Made by a program: the position numbers and the translations under genes. A stretch of DNA of 10,246 nucleotides from an uncultured Acinetobacter sp. (GTDB lineage: Bacteria > Cyanobacteriota > Vampirovibrionia > Gastranaerophilales > Gastranaerophilaceae): NCBI GenBank assembly GCA_946623365.1, contig CAMORE010000075.1:1-10246 (forward strand), read 5' to 3'. The notes beneath the pieces were generated by a model. It had not been told where the DNA came from, did not search any database, and was given only the letters and a program-made list of their open reading frames with translations. The stretch's first letter is position 1. Each line of letters begins with the position of its first letter. This document shows positions 1-5,704 of this stretch, in pieces.

Positions 1-57
1 TTTAAAACATATTTTTCTCGAAATATCAACATTGACAATTCAGATTTGACAGAAGTA

Positions 58-86
58 TGTAGGTTGGGTGAAACCCAACAATAACA
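58..86 (+). repeat. REP-like palindromic repeat, copy 1
   Basis: This copy has a TGTAG head, a 7-bp stem (GTTGGGT at 63-69 with ACCCAAC at 73-79) around a 3-base loop, and an AATAACA tail. Copies 2 and 3 follow within 75 bp and share head and tail but differ in stem and loop sequence with compensating changes, which indicates the fold is what is conserved. The GTAGGTTGGG...CCCAACA core resembles REP-type repeats known from cyanobacteria and other bacteria, some of which are mobilised by REP-associated tyrosine transposases (RAYTs). No RAYT gene is in the window. Confidence 0.75.
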
Positions 87-96
87 GGATAAAGTT

Positions 97-128
97 TGTA
101 GGTCGGTTTTACTAAACCGACAATAACA
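97..128 (+). repeat. REP-like palindromic repeat, copy 2
   Basis: Same orientation as copy 1. It has the TGTAG head (97-101), an 8-bp stem (GTCGGTTT at 102-109 with AAACCGAC at 114-121) around a TACT loop, and an AATAACA tail. Compared with copy 1, the T-to-C change in the left arm is matched by A-to-G in the right arm, so base pairing is kept. Ten bases separate it from copy 1. Confidence 0.75.
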
Positions 129-158
129 TTATTGTTGGCATAGTATTGCCAACCTACA
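127..158 (-). repeat. REP-like palindromic repeat, copy 3 (inverted)
   Basis: This copy is inverted relative to copies 1 and 2. It has a 7-bp stem (GTTGGCA at 134-140 with TGCCAAC at 147-153) around a 6-base loop, and its minus-strand head TGTAGG ends at 158. Its AATAAT tail abuts the tail of copy 2, forming a tail-to-tail pair like a BIME. The cluster starts 24 bp past the stop codon of the gene at 183-977, so it would be transcribed as 3' UTR and could act as an mRNA end or attenuating structure. That role is inference. Confidence 0.72.
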
Positions 159-182
159 TTTTTCTAAATTCTATCCTACCTG

Positions 183-977
183 CTATTTATTTATTACTTT
201 ATCAATAATTACTGGTGACGAAATGACAAAAGCTATAATTGAGAATAATAAAATTGATTTTAAAAATAATAATATATAGTCCATTAAAACCAAGTCTTTC
301 ATTGTGATATATGCAAAGAATAAAATTAATATTGGTCCCAAAATAGCTGTCGTTATTGCTAATTCAAGAATATTTTTTGAATCACTTTTATTTAGAAGTT
401 TTGAACGGTTGTGTTTCTTATAAAATTCTATATGTTCTTTTATATCTGACATATTTCCTGAACCAATATATGTAATATTAACCGTTGTTTTATTTTTTAA
501 TAATTTTATTATTTTCTTTATTTTATTTATAAATCCAAATCTAGTATAACAATAAATGTTAATTGTCTTTATATCATTATTATTAAAAATAAAATCTATC
601 TTTGTACTCTTTATACTTGTTATTAAACTCCTTCCACCTGCGTTGCAAATGTATGTTTCAATCTGTATATTTATTTGTTTTAATTTTTCATAAGAATACT
701 CTATAATGTTATCTTTATTACTCTTTAATTTAATATTATTATCTGATATAACAACCTCATTTATTCCTGAATGGTTTAGACTTTGTCCTTTTTTTATATT
801 TTTAATTGTAATAAATATTTCTATTACAATCCAGGCTATCGGCAAAATAGCATAGATCATTGGAACATGCAGATAGACTAATATAGGTATAATAATTAGC
901 ATAACAAAAGCTAAACCAATAAAATTATTACTTTTAGAAAAATGTGCTGATTCCTGAGTTCGATTTTTTAATATCAT
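183..977 (-). CDS. Hypothetical membrane protein, four predicted helices with a soluble central domain
   Basis: No family was recognised. The 264-residue protein has two hydrophobic helices near the N-terminus (about 19-37 and 39-58), a polar central part (about 60-200), and two C-terminal helices (about 205-225 and 232-256). The central part reads as beta-strand rich (IIEYSYEKLKQINI, KIDFIFNNNDIKTINIY) and resembles the PH-like domains of bacterial membrane proteins such as the YcxB or bPH2 type, which is a weak inference. The helix order predicts an inner-membrane protein with its centre on one side. The start has AAGG 8 bases upstream and a candidate extended -10 at 1007-1015. Codon use is very rich in AT, with many Asn, Ile and Lys, more so than in the housekeeping genes further on, which together with flanking repeats suggests an accessory or acquired gene. 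It is monocistronic. Confidence 0.72.
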   Translation of the reverse strand: MILKNRTQESAHFSKSNNFIGLAFVMLIIIPILVYLHVPMIYAILPIAWIVIEIFITIKNIKKGQSLNHSGINEVVISDNNIKLKSNKDNIIEYSYEKLKQINIQIETYICNAGGRSLITSIKSTKIDFIFNNNDIKTINIYCYTRFGFINKIKKIIKLLKNKTTVNITYIGSGNMSDIKEHIEFYKKHNRSKLLNKSDSKNILELAITTAILGPILILFFAYITMKDLVLMDYILLFLKSILLFSIIAFVISSPVIIDKVINK

Positions 978-1006
978 ATATAGTACCTTGATATTGGTAG
1001 TACATG

Positions 1007-1015
1007 CTTATAACA
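1007..1015 (-). promoter_or_regulatory. Candidate extended -10 promoter for the membrane protein gene
   Basis: On the minus strand this reads TGTTATAAG, a TGN extension plus TATAAG, one base from the TATAAT consensus. It predicts a transcript start near 1000 and a leader of about 23 bases that includes the AAGG ribosome site. No good -35 box is present at the usual spacing, which is acceptable for extended -10 promoters. The palindrome at 1037-1054 lies just upstream, where a regulator could bind. Confidence 0.4.
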
Positions 1016-1024
1016 TGGTATCAT

Positions 1025-1108
1025 GAAAGTGAGTATGGTGCAAAAATTTGCACCAAAGTAATTATTAAATTTAGTGTTCAAAATACTCAAACTGCAAGTT
1101 CTTTTACA
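1025..1108. repeat. Non-coding direct repeat unit, copy 1, with GGTGCAAA/TTTGCACC palindrome
   Basis: The unit begins GAAAGTGAG (1025-1033). It then has an 8-bp inverted repeat, GGTGCAAA (1037-1044) and TTTGCACC (1047-1054), with a 2-base spacer, an AT-rich stretch, GTTC, ATACTCAAAC (1083-1092), and TTTTACA (1102-1108). The second copy at 1160-1251 has all these blocks in the same order. No reading frame spans it convincingly. It could be a paired regulator or recombinase binding site, or the remnant of a small non-coding mobile element. Its identity is unknown. Confidence 0.6.
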
Positions 1109-1159
1109 GCGAGCCTGTGAGGGTGAAGTAATCCGGCTTTTTGCCGATTTAATAAGGTC

Positions 1160-1251
1160 GGAAGTGAGCCAGTAGGGTGCAATTATTTGCACCAAAAAAT
1201 AACATTTTCAAAATTCCTGTTCTTTATACTCAAACCGACTGTTATTTTACA
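1160..1251. repeat. Non-coding direct repeat unit, copy 2
   Basis: This diverged copy of the unit at 1025-1108 starts about 135 bp further on. It has GGAAGTGAG (1160-1168), an imperfect palindrome GGTGCAAT (1176-1183) with TTTGCACC (1186-1193), CTGTTC, ATACTCAAAC (1226-1235), and TTTTACA (1245-1251). The spacing between blocks differs by a few bases from copy 1. The stretch between the copies (1109-1159) holds short GC-rich inverted segments, CGGC/GCCG (1134-1137 with 1143-1146) and CCGA/TCGG (1144-1147 with 1158-1161). Confidence 0.6.
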
Positions 1252-1280
1252 TTTGCACCCTTTTTGCACATATTTGCACC
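1252..1280 (+). repeat. Three phased TTTGCAC(C/A) direct repeats
   Basis: The sites TTTGCACC (1252-1259), TTTGCACA (1263-1270) and TTTGCACC (1273-1280) all point the same way, with start-to-start distances of 11 and 10 bp, close to one turn of DNA. The same octamer forms the palindromes at 1037-1054 and 1176-1193, giving seven half-sites in 245 bp. Repeated half-sites on one face of the helix are typical of DNA-binding protein sites such as repressors, replication initiators or recombinase arm sites. The protein concerned is not evident in this window. Confidence 0.6.
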
Positions 1281-1285
1281 CAAAA

Positions 1286-1313
1286 GTTATTGTTGGGCTA
1301 ATATACCTTACAT
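1286..1313 (-). repeat. Decayed REP-like repeat, fourth copy
   Basis: GTTATTGTTGGG at 1286-1297 equals the reverse complement of the right arm and tail of copy 1 (CCCAACAATAAC). It is followed by CTAATATACCTTACAT, where an intact copy would continue to the left arm and CCTACAT head. The head survives as CCTTACAT but the left stem arm is lost, so the hairpin cannot form. This reads as a degenerate copy more than 1 kb from the main cluster. Confidence 0.45.
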
Positions 1314-1341
1314 AACAACTACATATTATTTGTAATTATAA

Positions 1342-1371
1342 TGAACAAAAAATAAAAAATCTCGTTATAAT
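1342..1371 (+). promoter_or_regulatory. Candidate sigma-70 promoter for the WG-repeat gene
   Basis: A perfect TATAAT lies at 1366-1371, and a weak -35 box TGAACA at 1342-1347 (four of six consensus bases) is 18 bp upstream. The predicted transcript start near 1378 gives a leader of about 24 bases containing the GGAG ribosome site at 1390-1393. Confidence 0.5.
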
Positions 1372-1401
1372 AATATTGCAGTGGTAGTTGGAGAATATTA
1401 A

Positions 1402-2334
1402 ATGAAAAAGTTTTTTTTATGTTGTCTTTTAACATTATGCTTATGCACTGCTGTACATAGCGCATGTCCACACACAGGCAGTCATCATAGCGGGTGTAAT
1501 CACTCTCATACGCATTATGGAAACCGCTATTCAAGTCATAGCTCTTCAAGCAGCGGCCACGTATATGTAGTAAACAGAGATTATTCCAAAACAGAACAAA
1601 AATTTGCAAACTGTTCAAAACACTATATGGTAGTAGAAACAATAACTTACCACTACTCAGACGGTTCAAGAAGAAGCTTTTCAAATTGTACAGTATATAA
1701 TGCGGATGGAGCTATTATAATATCCGACTGCAGAGGAGTAAAGCACATTTTATATAATAACAATCATTATTTTATTATCTCTAAAAATGGTTATTATTTA
1801 ACAGATGACAAAGGAAATAAAATTACTAAAAAAACATATACAAGCATGAAAGAATTTAAACAGAACAGGCTTGTTGTAAGACATAATAAAAAATACGGAA
1901 TTATTGATTTGAACGAAAATATCATTGTTCCCATTAAGTATCAAAAATTCAATGTAGACGGTAATGGCATATTTATCACGAAATTAAACGGATATTGGGG
2001 TATTGTTGATAGCGAAAATAATATTTTAGTAAAAAATGACTGTGAAAAAATTAAATCTCTCCACGATACAATCCTTCTGAAAAGATATAGAAAGTACGGT
2101 TTAGCGGATTTAAACGGGAAAATTTTATACAATATTCAATATGACAAAATTAAAAAGCTTGGAGAATACATTCTAATGCGCGAAAATAAAAAATACTTCG
2201 TTCTGGATTCGGATGGTAATAGAATAAATAAATCTTTCTATAAAAAAATCAAATTAGAGCGCAACACATTATATGGTTTAACTAATGACAAAAATTGGAT
2301 AGAAATCAAAAAAAGTACTACAGATGACATGTAA
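1402..2334 (+). CDS. Secreted WG-repeat protein with His/Cys-rich N-terminus
   Basis: The 310-residue protein begins with a Sec signal peptide (KK, then a hydrophobic core to about residue 18; likely cleavage after VHS or VHSA at 20-21). The mature N-terminus is strongly His/Cys-rich (CPHTGSHHSGCNHSHTH, 22-38, then a Ser run to 51), suggesting metal binding or surface exposure. A lipobox at Cys22 is unlikely because His is at -3. From about 128 to 283 come about five WG-like repeats of about 33 residues (starting near 128, 162, 195, 228 and 261) with the pattern aromatic-G-I/L-x-D-x-(N/D)-(G/N)-x-I. WG-repeat (KWG/WG family) proteins are beta-rich, often secreted, and of unclear function. Three more Cys (71, 96, 110) lie between. 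The start has GGAG 8 bases upstream. It is a single-gene unit convergent with gatD. Export is well supported and the function is unknown. Confidence 0.8.
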   Translation: MKKFFLCCLLTLCLCTAVHSACPHTGSHHSGCNHSHTHYGNRYSSHSSSSSGHVYVVNRDYSKTEQKFANCSKHYMVVETITYHYSDGSRRSFSNCTVYNADGAIIISDCRGVKHILYNNNHYFIISKNGYYLTDDKGNKITKKTYTSMKEFKQNRLVVRHNKKYGIIDLNENIIVPIKYQKFNVDGNGIFITKLNGYWGIVDSENNILVKNDCEKIKSLHDTILLKRYRKYGLADLNGKILYNIQYDKIKKLGEYILMRENKKYFVLDSDGNRINKSFYKKIKLERNTLYGLTNDKNWIEIKKSTTDDM

Positions 2335-2356
2335 TATTTGTTATATGTAAATTACA
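2330..2356. terminator. Weak possible bidirectional terminator between convergent genes
   Basis: TGTAAT (2330-2335) plus TT pairs with AAATTACA (2349-2356), leaving a 2-base bulge and a loop of about 9 bases, followed by TTTT on the plus strand. It includes both stop codons, and the intergenic gap is only 17 bp. The stem is AT-only apart from one G-C pair per end, so it is a poor intrinsic terminator. It is listed because no other terminator candidate exists between these convergent genes. Confidence 0.28.
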
Positions 2357-3056
2357 TTTTCCCTATTAAGGCATTATGAGCATTTGTTTCTATCTCATCA
2401 TCCAGCTTAATAAGTTTTTCACCAAGTGCAAGTTCAAGCATATAATCTGCAAAATTTACATTTTTAGGCAAAAATGAACCATGGAGATAAGTTCCGAATA
2501 CATTTTTATATCTTGCACCTTCAGTTTTATCTTGACCGTTATTTCCATTTCCTGCAACAACAACACCCAGAGGCTTCGTTTCTCCCTGAAGATATGTTAA
2601 ACCGCTGTGATTCTCAAATCCGACTAAAGTCGGTGAAAAAACATATTCCGTATTTACCGTAACATTACCGATAAAGCGGTTTCTACCTGCAACTGTATAT
2701 GCATCCAATAAACTTATACCCAAAAGTCTATCCCCTTCAAGCGGCTGATAATAATGTCCCAAAAGCTGATATCCGCCACATATTCCTAAGAATACCGCAC
2801 CTCTTTCGCGTTCTGATAATAAAAATTCTTTATGTTTTTGAAGTTCTTTGGAAACTTCTATCTGCTGCAAATCTTGCCCCCCGCCAATAAAATATATATC
2901 ATGCTCTTTGATTTGAGAATCACCTGAATTTATTTCATCTACTTCAACGTCATAACCTCGCCACTCTGCACGTTTTTTCAAGGTAATTATATTACCGCCA
3001 TCTCCATATATATTCAAAAGCTTAGGATAAAGATGTCCTATTGTAAGTTTTTTCAT
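2352..3056 (-). CDS. gatD: Lipid II isoglutaminyl synthase, glutamine amidotransferase subunit GatD
   Basis: GatD releases ammonia from glutamine for its partner MurT, which amidates the alpha-carboxyl of D-Glu in lipid II stem peptides at the cytoplasmic membrane. The 234-residue length fits (Staphylococcus aureus GatD is about 243). It is a class I, CobB/CobQ-like amidotransferase: N-terminal GHLYPKLLNIYGDGGN (7-22), oxyanion region IGGGQD (57-62), nucleophile elbow GICGGYQ with Cys93, GRNRFIGN (124-131, whose Arg127 matches the glutamine-binding Arg of the family), and catalytic His192 in YLHGSF. It is the last gene of the operon. Its ATG overlaps the recO stop as ATGA, with GAGAGG 10 bases upstream. 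MurT normally sits beside gatD, but no Mur ligase is present here. A cobyric acid synthase role is unlikely because it lacks the N-terminal synthetase domain. Family call is firm. Confidence 0.9.
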   Translation of the reverse strand: MKKLTIGHLYPKLLNIYGDGGNIITLKKRAEWRGYDVEVDEINSGDSQIKEHDIYFIGGGQDLQQIEVSKELQKHKEFLLSERERGAVFLGICGGYQLLGHYYQPLEGDRLLGISLLDAYTVAGRNRFIGNVTVNTEYVFSPTLVGFENHSGLTYLQGETKPLGVVVAGNGNNGQDKTEGARYKNVFGTYLHGSFLPKNVNFADYMLELALGEKLIKLDDEIETNAHNALIGKM

Positions 3057-3820
3057 ACAGAAACAACCTCTCTAACCATTTTTACTGATTTTTGGCGTTT
3101 GTTTGTATGTGTTTTTATATATTCATCTAAAAGATTAAAACAAACTTGGCAGACTTTTTCTGTTGCTTTTTTGTCATATTCGCTCTCATAGTCAAAATCA
3201 AACTGTAGCATTGCTTGAAGAAAATCTCTTATTTTACTATGCATTTTTAATTTTACACCTAACGGCTTGCAGCACTCTTTGCAGACAACGCCGCCCATAC
3301 TTGTTGAAAAATACATGTCATCGTTGATTATTCTTTCTCCACAACACAAACAGGTATCTAACTCAACACAAAAACCCATAATTAACAAGATTTTTAATTG
3401 AAATTTTATTACAGCTATCAAAGCATCTTTTTTTGAATCAGAATCAGAAATTCTATTTAGAGCTTTATAAAGTAATTCATAAATCTCTTCCGATGCACTT
3501 TCCGAGCCCTCTCCAAAATTCATAACAACTTCTGATACATAAGAGGACAGCATTAATTTATCATAATCTTCTCTTGTTTTTCTGAAATGATTAACAGTTT
3601 GTGCCTGAAGAATTGTATCCATGGAACGTCCTTTTAAAAGCTGCAAAGAATTTGCAACAAGAAGATCCATTCTTGCTCCAAGCTTACTTTTCGGTTTTTT
3701 TATCCCTTTTGCAACTCCTTTAATGAGTCCATTTTCTTTGGAATACATAACAATAATTTTATCGGCATCGTTTAAATTGTAAGATTTCAGATTAATTGCC
3801 TCGGTTACATAATTATTCAT
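3053..3820 (-). CDS. recO: DNA repair protein RecO
   Basis: RecO binds single-stranded DNA and works with RecR and SSB to load RecA at gaps (RecFOR pathway). The 255-residue length is typical. The N-terminal OB-fold (1-78) shows the family signature of a short beta strand start (TEAINLKSYNLNDADKIIV) followed by GLIKGVAKGIKKPKSKLG. The helical C-terminal part holds a zinc site CxxC...CxxC with Cys157/Cys160 and Cys180/Cys183, as in many bacterial RecO proteins. The gene overlaps the end of pilT by 8 bases (ATGAATAA) and the start of gatD by 4, so it is probably translated by coupling within one operon. Pairing with a pilus ATPase is unlike the common era-recO neighbourhood. Confidence 0.9.
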   Translation of the reverse strand: MNNYVTEAINLKSYNLNDADKIIVMYSKENGLIKGVAKGIKKPKSKLGARMDLLVANSLQLLKGRSMDTILQAQTVNHFRKTREDYDKLMLSSYVSEVVMNFGEGSESASEEIYELLYKALNRISDSDSKKDALIAVIKFQLKILLIMGFCVELDTCLCCGERIINDDMYFSTSMGGVVCKECCKPLGVKLKMHSKIRDFLQAMLQFDFDYESEYDKKATEKVCQVCFNLLDEYIKTHTNKRQKSVKMVREVVSV

Positions 3821-4910
3821 AATAAGCTTTTGTTCCTTGATATACTCCCCTAAATATTTTTTCTAACTCCGCTTCATCATTTGAACTATTTAAAGCTTCC
3901 TCTTCGGAAATTAATCCCTGATCTGTAAGTTGAGCCAACGATGTATTCATAGATATCATATTATCTACTGTATTATCTCTCAGAAGTTCGTATATTTCTT
4001 CTGTATTATCTTTGTTGATATAATCCTTTATGGTTGATGTTACAACCATAATTTCACATGCCGGAAATCTCTTTGCTTCTTTTTCAGAATAAACTAATTT
4101 TTGAGCAATTGTTGCTCTGAGGGTTTCTGCTAACTGTCTTCTTATCAGAAATCTGTTAGACTCTTCAAACATATTTACAATTCTGTTTATTGTTTGAACG
4201 GCATCATTTGTATGTAATGTTGACAATACCAAGTGTCCTGTTTCAGAAGCTTTTAAAGCTGCTTCCATTGTTTCCTTATCTCTTATTTCACCAATAAATA
4301 TAACATCAGGATCCTGACGCAGTGCATACTTTATACCGTCTGAGAAATTTTTTGTATCTACACCGACTTGTCGCTGCGAAACAATACTTTTTTTACAATT
4401 GAAAACATATTCAATAGGATCTTCTATTGTTATAATATGCTTTGATGCGGTAATATTTATTTGATTAATTAAAGATGCTATTGTTGTTGATTTACCGCTT
4501 CCGGTTGGTCCTGTAACTAAAATAATCCCGTTAGGATACTCCACAATGGAATGTAAAATATCAGGTAATGATAAATCCTGCAGTTGAGGAATATTAAAAG
4601 TTATATTCCTTATCACAAGTCCGGGTTGTCCTAGCTGTCTGTTGTAATTTATACGGAATCTTGAACAACCTTTAATCTCGTACATAAAATCTACATCACA
4701 CATTGATAAAATATCGTTCTTTATTGCAGCAGGCGCTATATCAACAATAGCGCTATCTAATTCCTCCTTTGAAATAGGCGGCATGTTTATCTTCTTTATA
4801 AAACCGTTTTTTCTTATAAAAGGAGGATGCCCAACTTTTAAATGTTCATCTGATGCGCCCAGTGCTACAGCACTCTTTAAAAATTGAACTATATTAAATG
4901 ATTCTGTCAT
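3813..4910 (-). CDS. pilT: Type IV pilus retraction ATPase PilT
   Basis: PilT is the hexameric cytoplasmic ATPase that depolymerises type IV pili, driving twitching motility and pilus retraction during DNA uptake. The 365 residues cover the whole family: N-terminal PAS-like domain with GASDEHLKVGHPPFIRKNG (18-36), Walker A GPTGSGKST (134-142), Asp box TIEDPIE (161-167), Walker B DVIFIGEIRD (202-211), and His box HLVLSTLHTND (226-236). The C-terminal region (about 300-340, RDNTVDNMI, LTDQGLISEEEAL) fits PilT more than PilB/GspE, which have a zinc motif and a longer N-domain. GAGGAGAA 5 bases before ATG is a strong ribosome site. It follows the pilZ-like gene after 20 bp. A PilU paralogue cannot be excluded, since no other pilus gene is in the window. 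Confidence 0.92.
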   Translation of the reverse strand: MTESFNIVQFLKSAVALGASDEHLKVGHPPFIRKNGFIKKINMPPISKEELDSAIVDIAPAAIKNDILSMCDVDFMYEIKGCSRFRINYNRQLGQPGLVIRNITFNIPQLQDLSLPDILHSIVEYPNGIILVTGPTGSGKSTTIASLINQINITASKHIITIEDPIEYVFNCKKSIVSQRQVGVDTKNFSDGIKYALRQDPDVIFIGEIRDKETMEAALKASETGHLVLSTLHTNDAVQTINRIVNMFEESNRFLIRRQLAETLRATIAQKLVYSEKEAKRFPACEIMVVTSTIKDYINKDNTEEIYELLRDNTVDNMISMNTSLAQLTDQGLISEEEALNSSNDEAELEKIFRGVYQGTKAYYE

Positions 4911-4930
4911 AAAATTTCTCCTCAGTAACT

Positions 4931-5584
4931 TTAATAAATATTTTGACTTGCCAATACTAAATAATTTTTCAATGCTGCTTGTTGAGCATCTGTTAAATAT
5001 TCAAATTTATATATGACAAGAGTTTTATTATCTTTAAAATTTTCATTTTCTCTTACATAGCTGCAAGTACATTCGACATTTCTAACAGAAGGATTATCTG
5101 AAGCATCTACCGGTACTTGTATTTTAATTACGCCTTTAAGTTTTTTATAAATACTGTTAATTCTCGTATTAGCCAAAAACGATATTCCGCCTAATGATAC
5201 GTCGTACGTATTACCACCTATTTCAAATCCATCATTATATTTAACATTAAAGGATAAGCTGGATTGGACTCTAGTACTTCTGCGTAACTGGCTAAAATTC
5301 CAATTTTGAGGAACTATAAGCTTATAGATAATGTTATTAAGATTAACTGTAACATCCTGTAATGTAGTTTTTGCTTTAAAAATACCTGTTGGCGTACACA
5401 CCATAATATCTGCAGGAATATTTTGTTTTGGTTTTTCAAATTGAGGAAGAATGCTACTGCTCAAATAACATTCGCTGCTGTCAATAAAATTAACATTTAC
5501 AGATATTTTTCTTCTGGAATGATTATCTATATAAACTAAAAATATAGTAGAAACATCTGAACTCGTTAAAACATTACTTTCCAT
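4931..5584 (-). CDS. PilZ domain protein, YcgR-like, probable c-di-GMP receptor
   Basis: The 217-residue soluble protein has two parts. An N-terminal beta-rich domain (about 10-95) resembles the YcgR/PilZN flagellar-brake type, and a C-terminal PilZ domain covers about 98-210. The c-di-GMP motifs are intact: RxxxR as R101-x3-R105 (LRRSTRV) and DxSxxG as D128-x-S130-x-x-G133 (DVSLGGISF), followed by a late beta strand and helix (FEYLTDAQQAALKNYL). It heads the operon with pilT directly downstream, so control of pilus extension or retraction by c-di-GMP is the best guess, though it could act elsewhere. GGGAG 6 bases before the ATG supports the start. No flagellar gene is nearby. Domain call is strong, target is inferred. 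Confidence 0.85.
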   Translation of the reverse strand: MESNVLTSSDVSTIFLVYIDNHSRRKISVNVNFIDSSECYLSSSILPQFEKPKQNIPADIMVCTPTGIFKAKTTLQDVTVNLNNIIYKLIVPQNWNFSQLRRSTRVQSSLSFNVKYNDGFEIGGNTYDVSLGGISFLANTRINSIYKKLKGVIKIQVPVDASDNPSVRNVECTCSYVRENENFKDNKTLVIYKFEYLTDAQQAALKNYLVLASQNIY

Positions 5585-5608
5585 ATTTCTCTCCCATATA
5601 AATATATC

Positions 5609-5633
5609 ATATTTTGTGTTTTTTACAAAATAT
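5609..5633. promoter_or_regulatory. 9-bp inverted repeat in the divergent intergenic region, candidate operator
   Basis: ATATTTTGT (5609-5617) is exactly matched by ACAAAATAT (5625-5633) across a 7-base spacer. It lies between the divergent pilZ-like and ABC ATPase genes and overlaps a possible minus-strand -10 box TATGAT (5606-5611) for the pilZ-pilT operon. Placement and symmetry suit a dimeric regulator binding site. The region is AT-rich, so chance symmetry is possible. Confidence 0.4.
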
Positions 5634-5668
5634 TTTAAATAACTTAAAATTATTATTCTTAAAGTCTA

Positions 5669-5697
5669 TTGACGAAAAAATGTAAACCTTGAATAAT
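5669..5697 (+). promoter_or_regulatory. Sigma-70-type promoter directly before the ABC ATPase gene
   Basis: TTGACG (5669-5674) and AATAAT (5692-5697) are separated by 17 bp, each one base from consensus. The expected transcript start (about 5703-5705) coincides with the ATG at 5705, so the mRNA would have almost no leader. Confidence 0.5.
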
Positions 5698-5704
5698 AGA
5701 GATT

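Noticed and set aside
58..158. CRISPR array
   Set aside because: Units are palindromic, variable, partly inverted and lack uniform spacers; no cas gene is present.
974..1195. 73-residue minus-strand open frame across the duplicated non-coding element
   Set aside because: It begins with TTG inside the palindrome, has no ribosome site, and encodes no recognisable protein; the underlying DNA is explained better by repeat units.
1025..1280. tRNA or attachment site for an integrated element
   Set aside because: No cloverleaf or T-loop (GTTCRANNC with acceptor pairing) could be folded, and no integrase gene is present, so an att site cannot be supported beyond the repeat description.
1319..1684. 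121-residue minus-strand open frame opposite the WG-repeat gene
   Set aside because: It overlaps the promoter and signal peptide of a well-supported plus-strand gene; the hydrophobic look is a mirror of the signal and His-rich codons.
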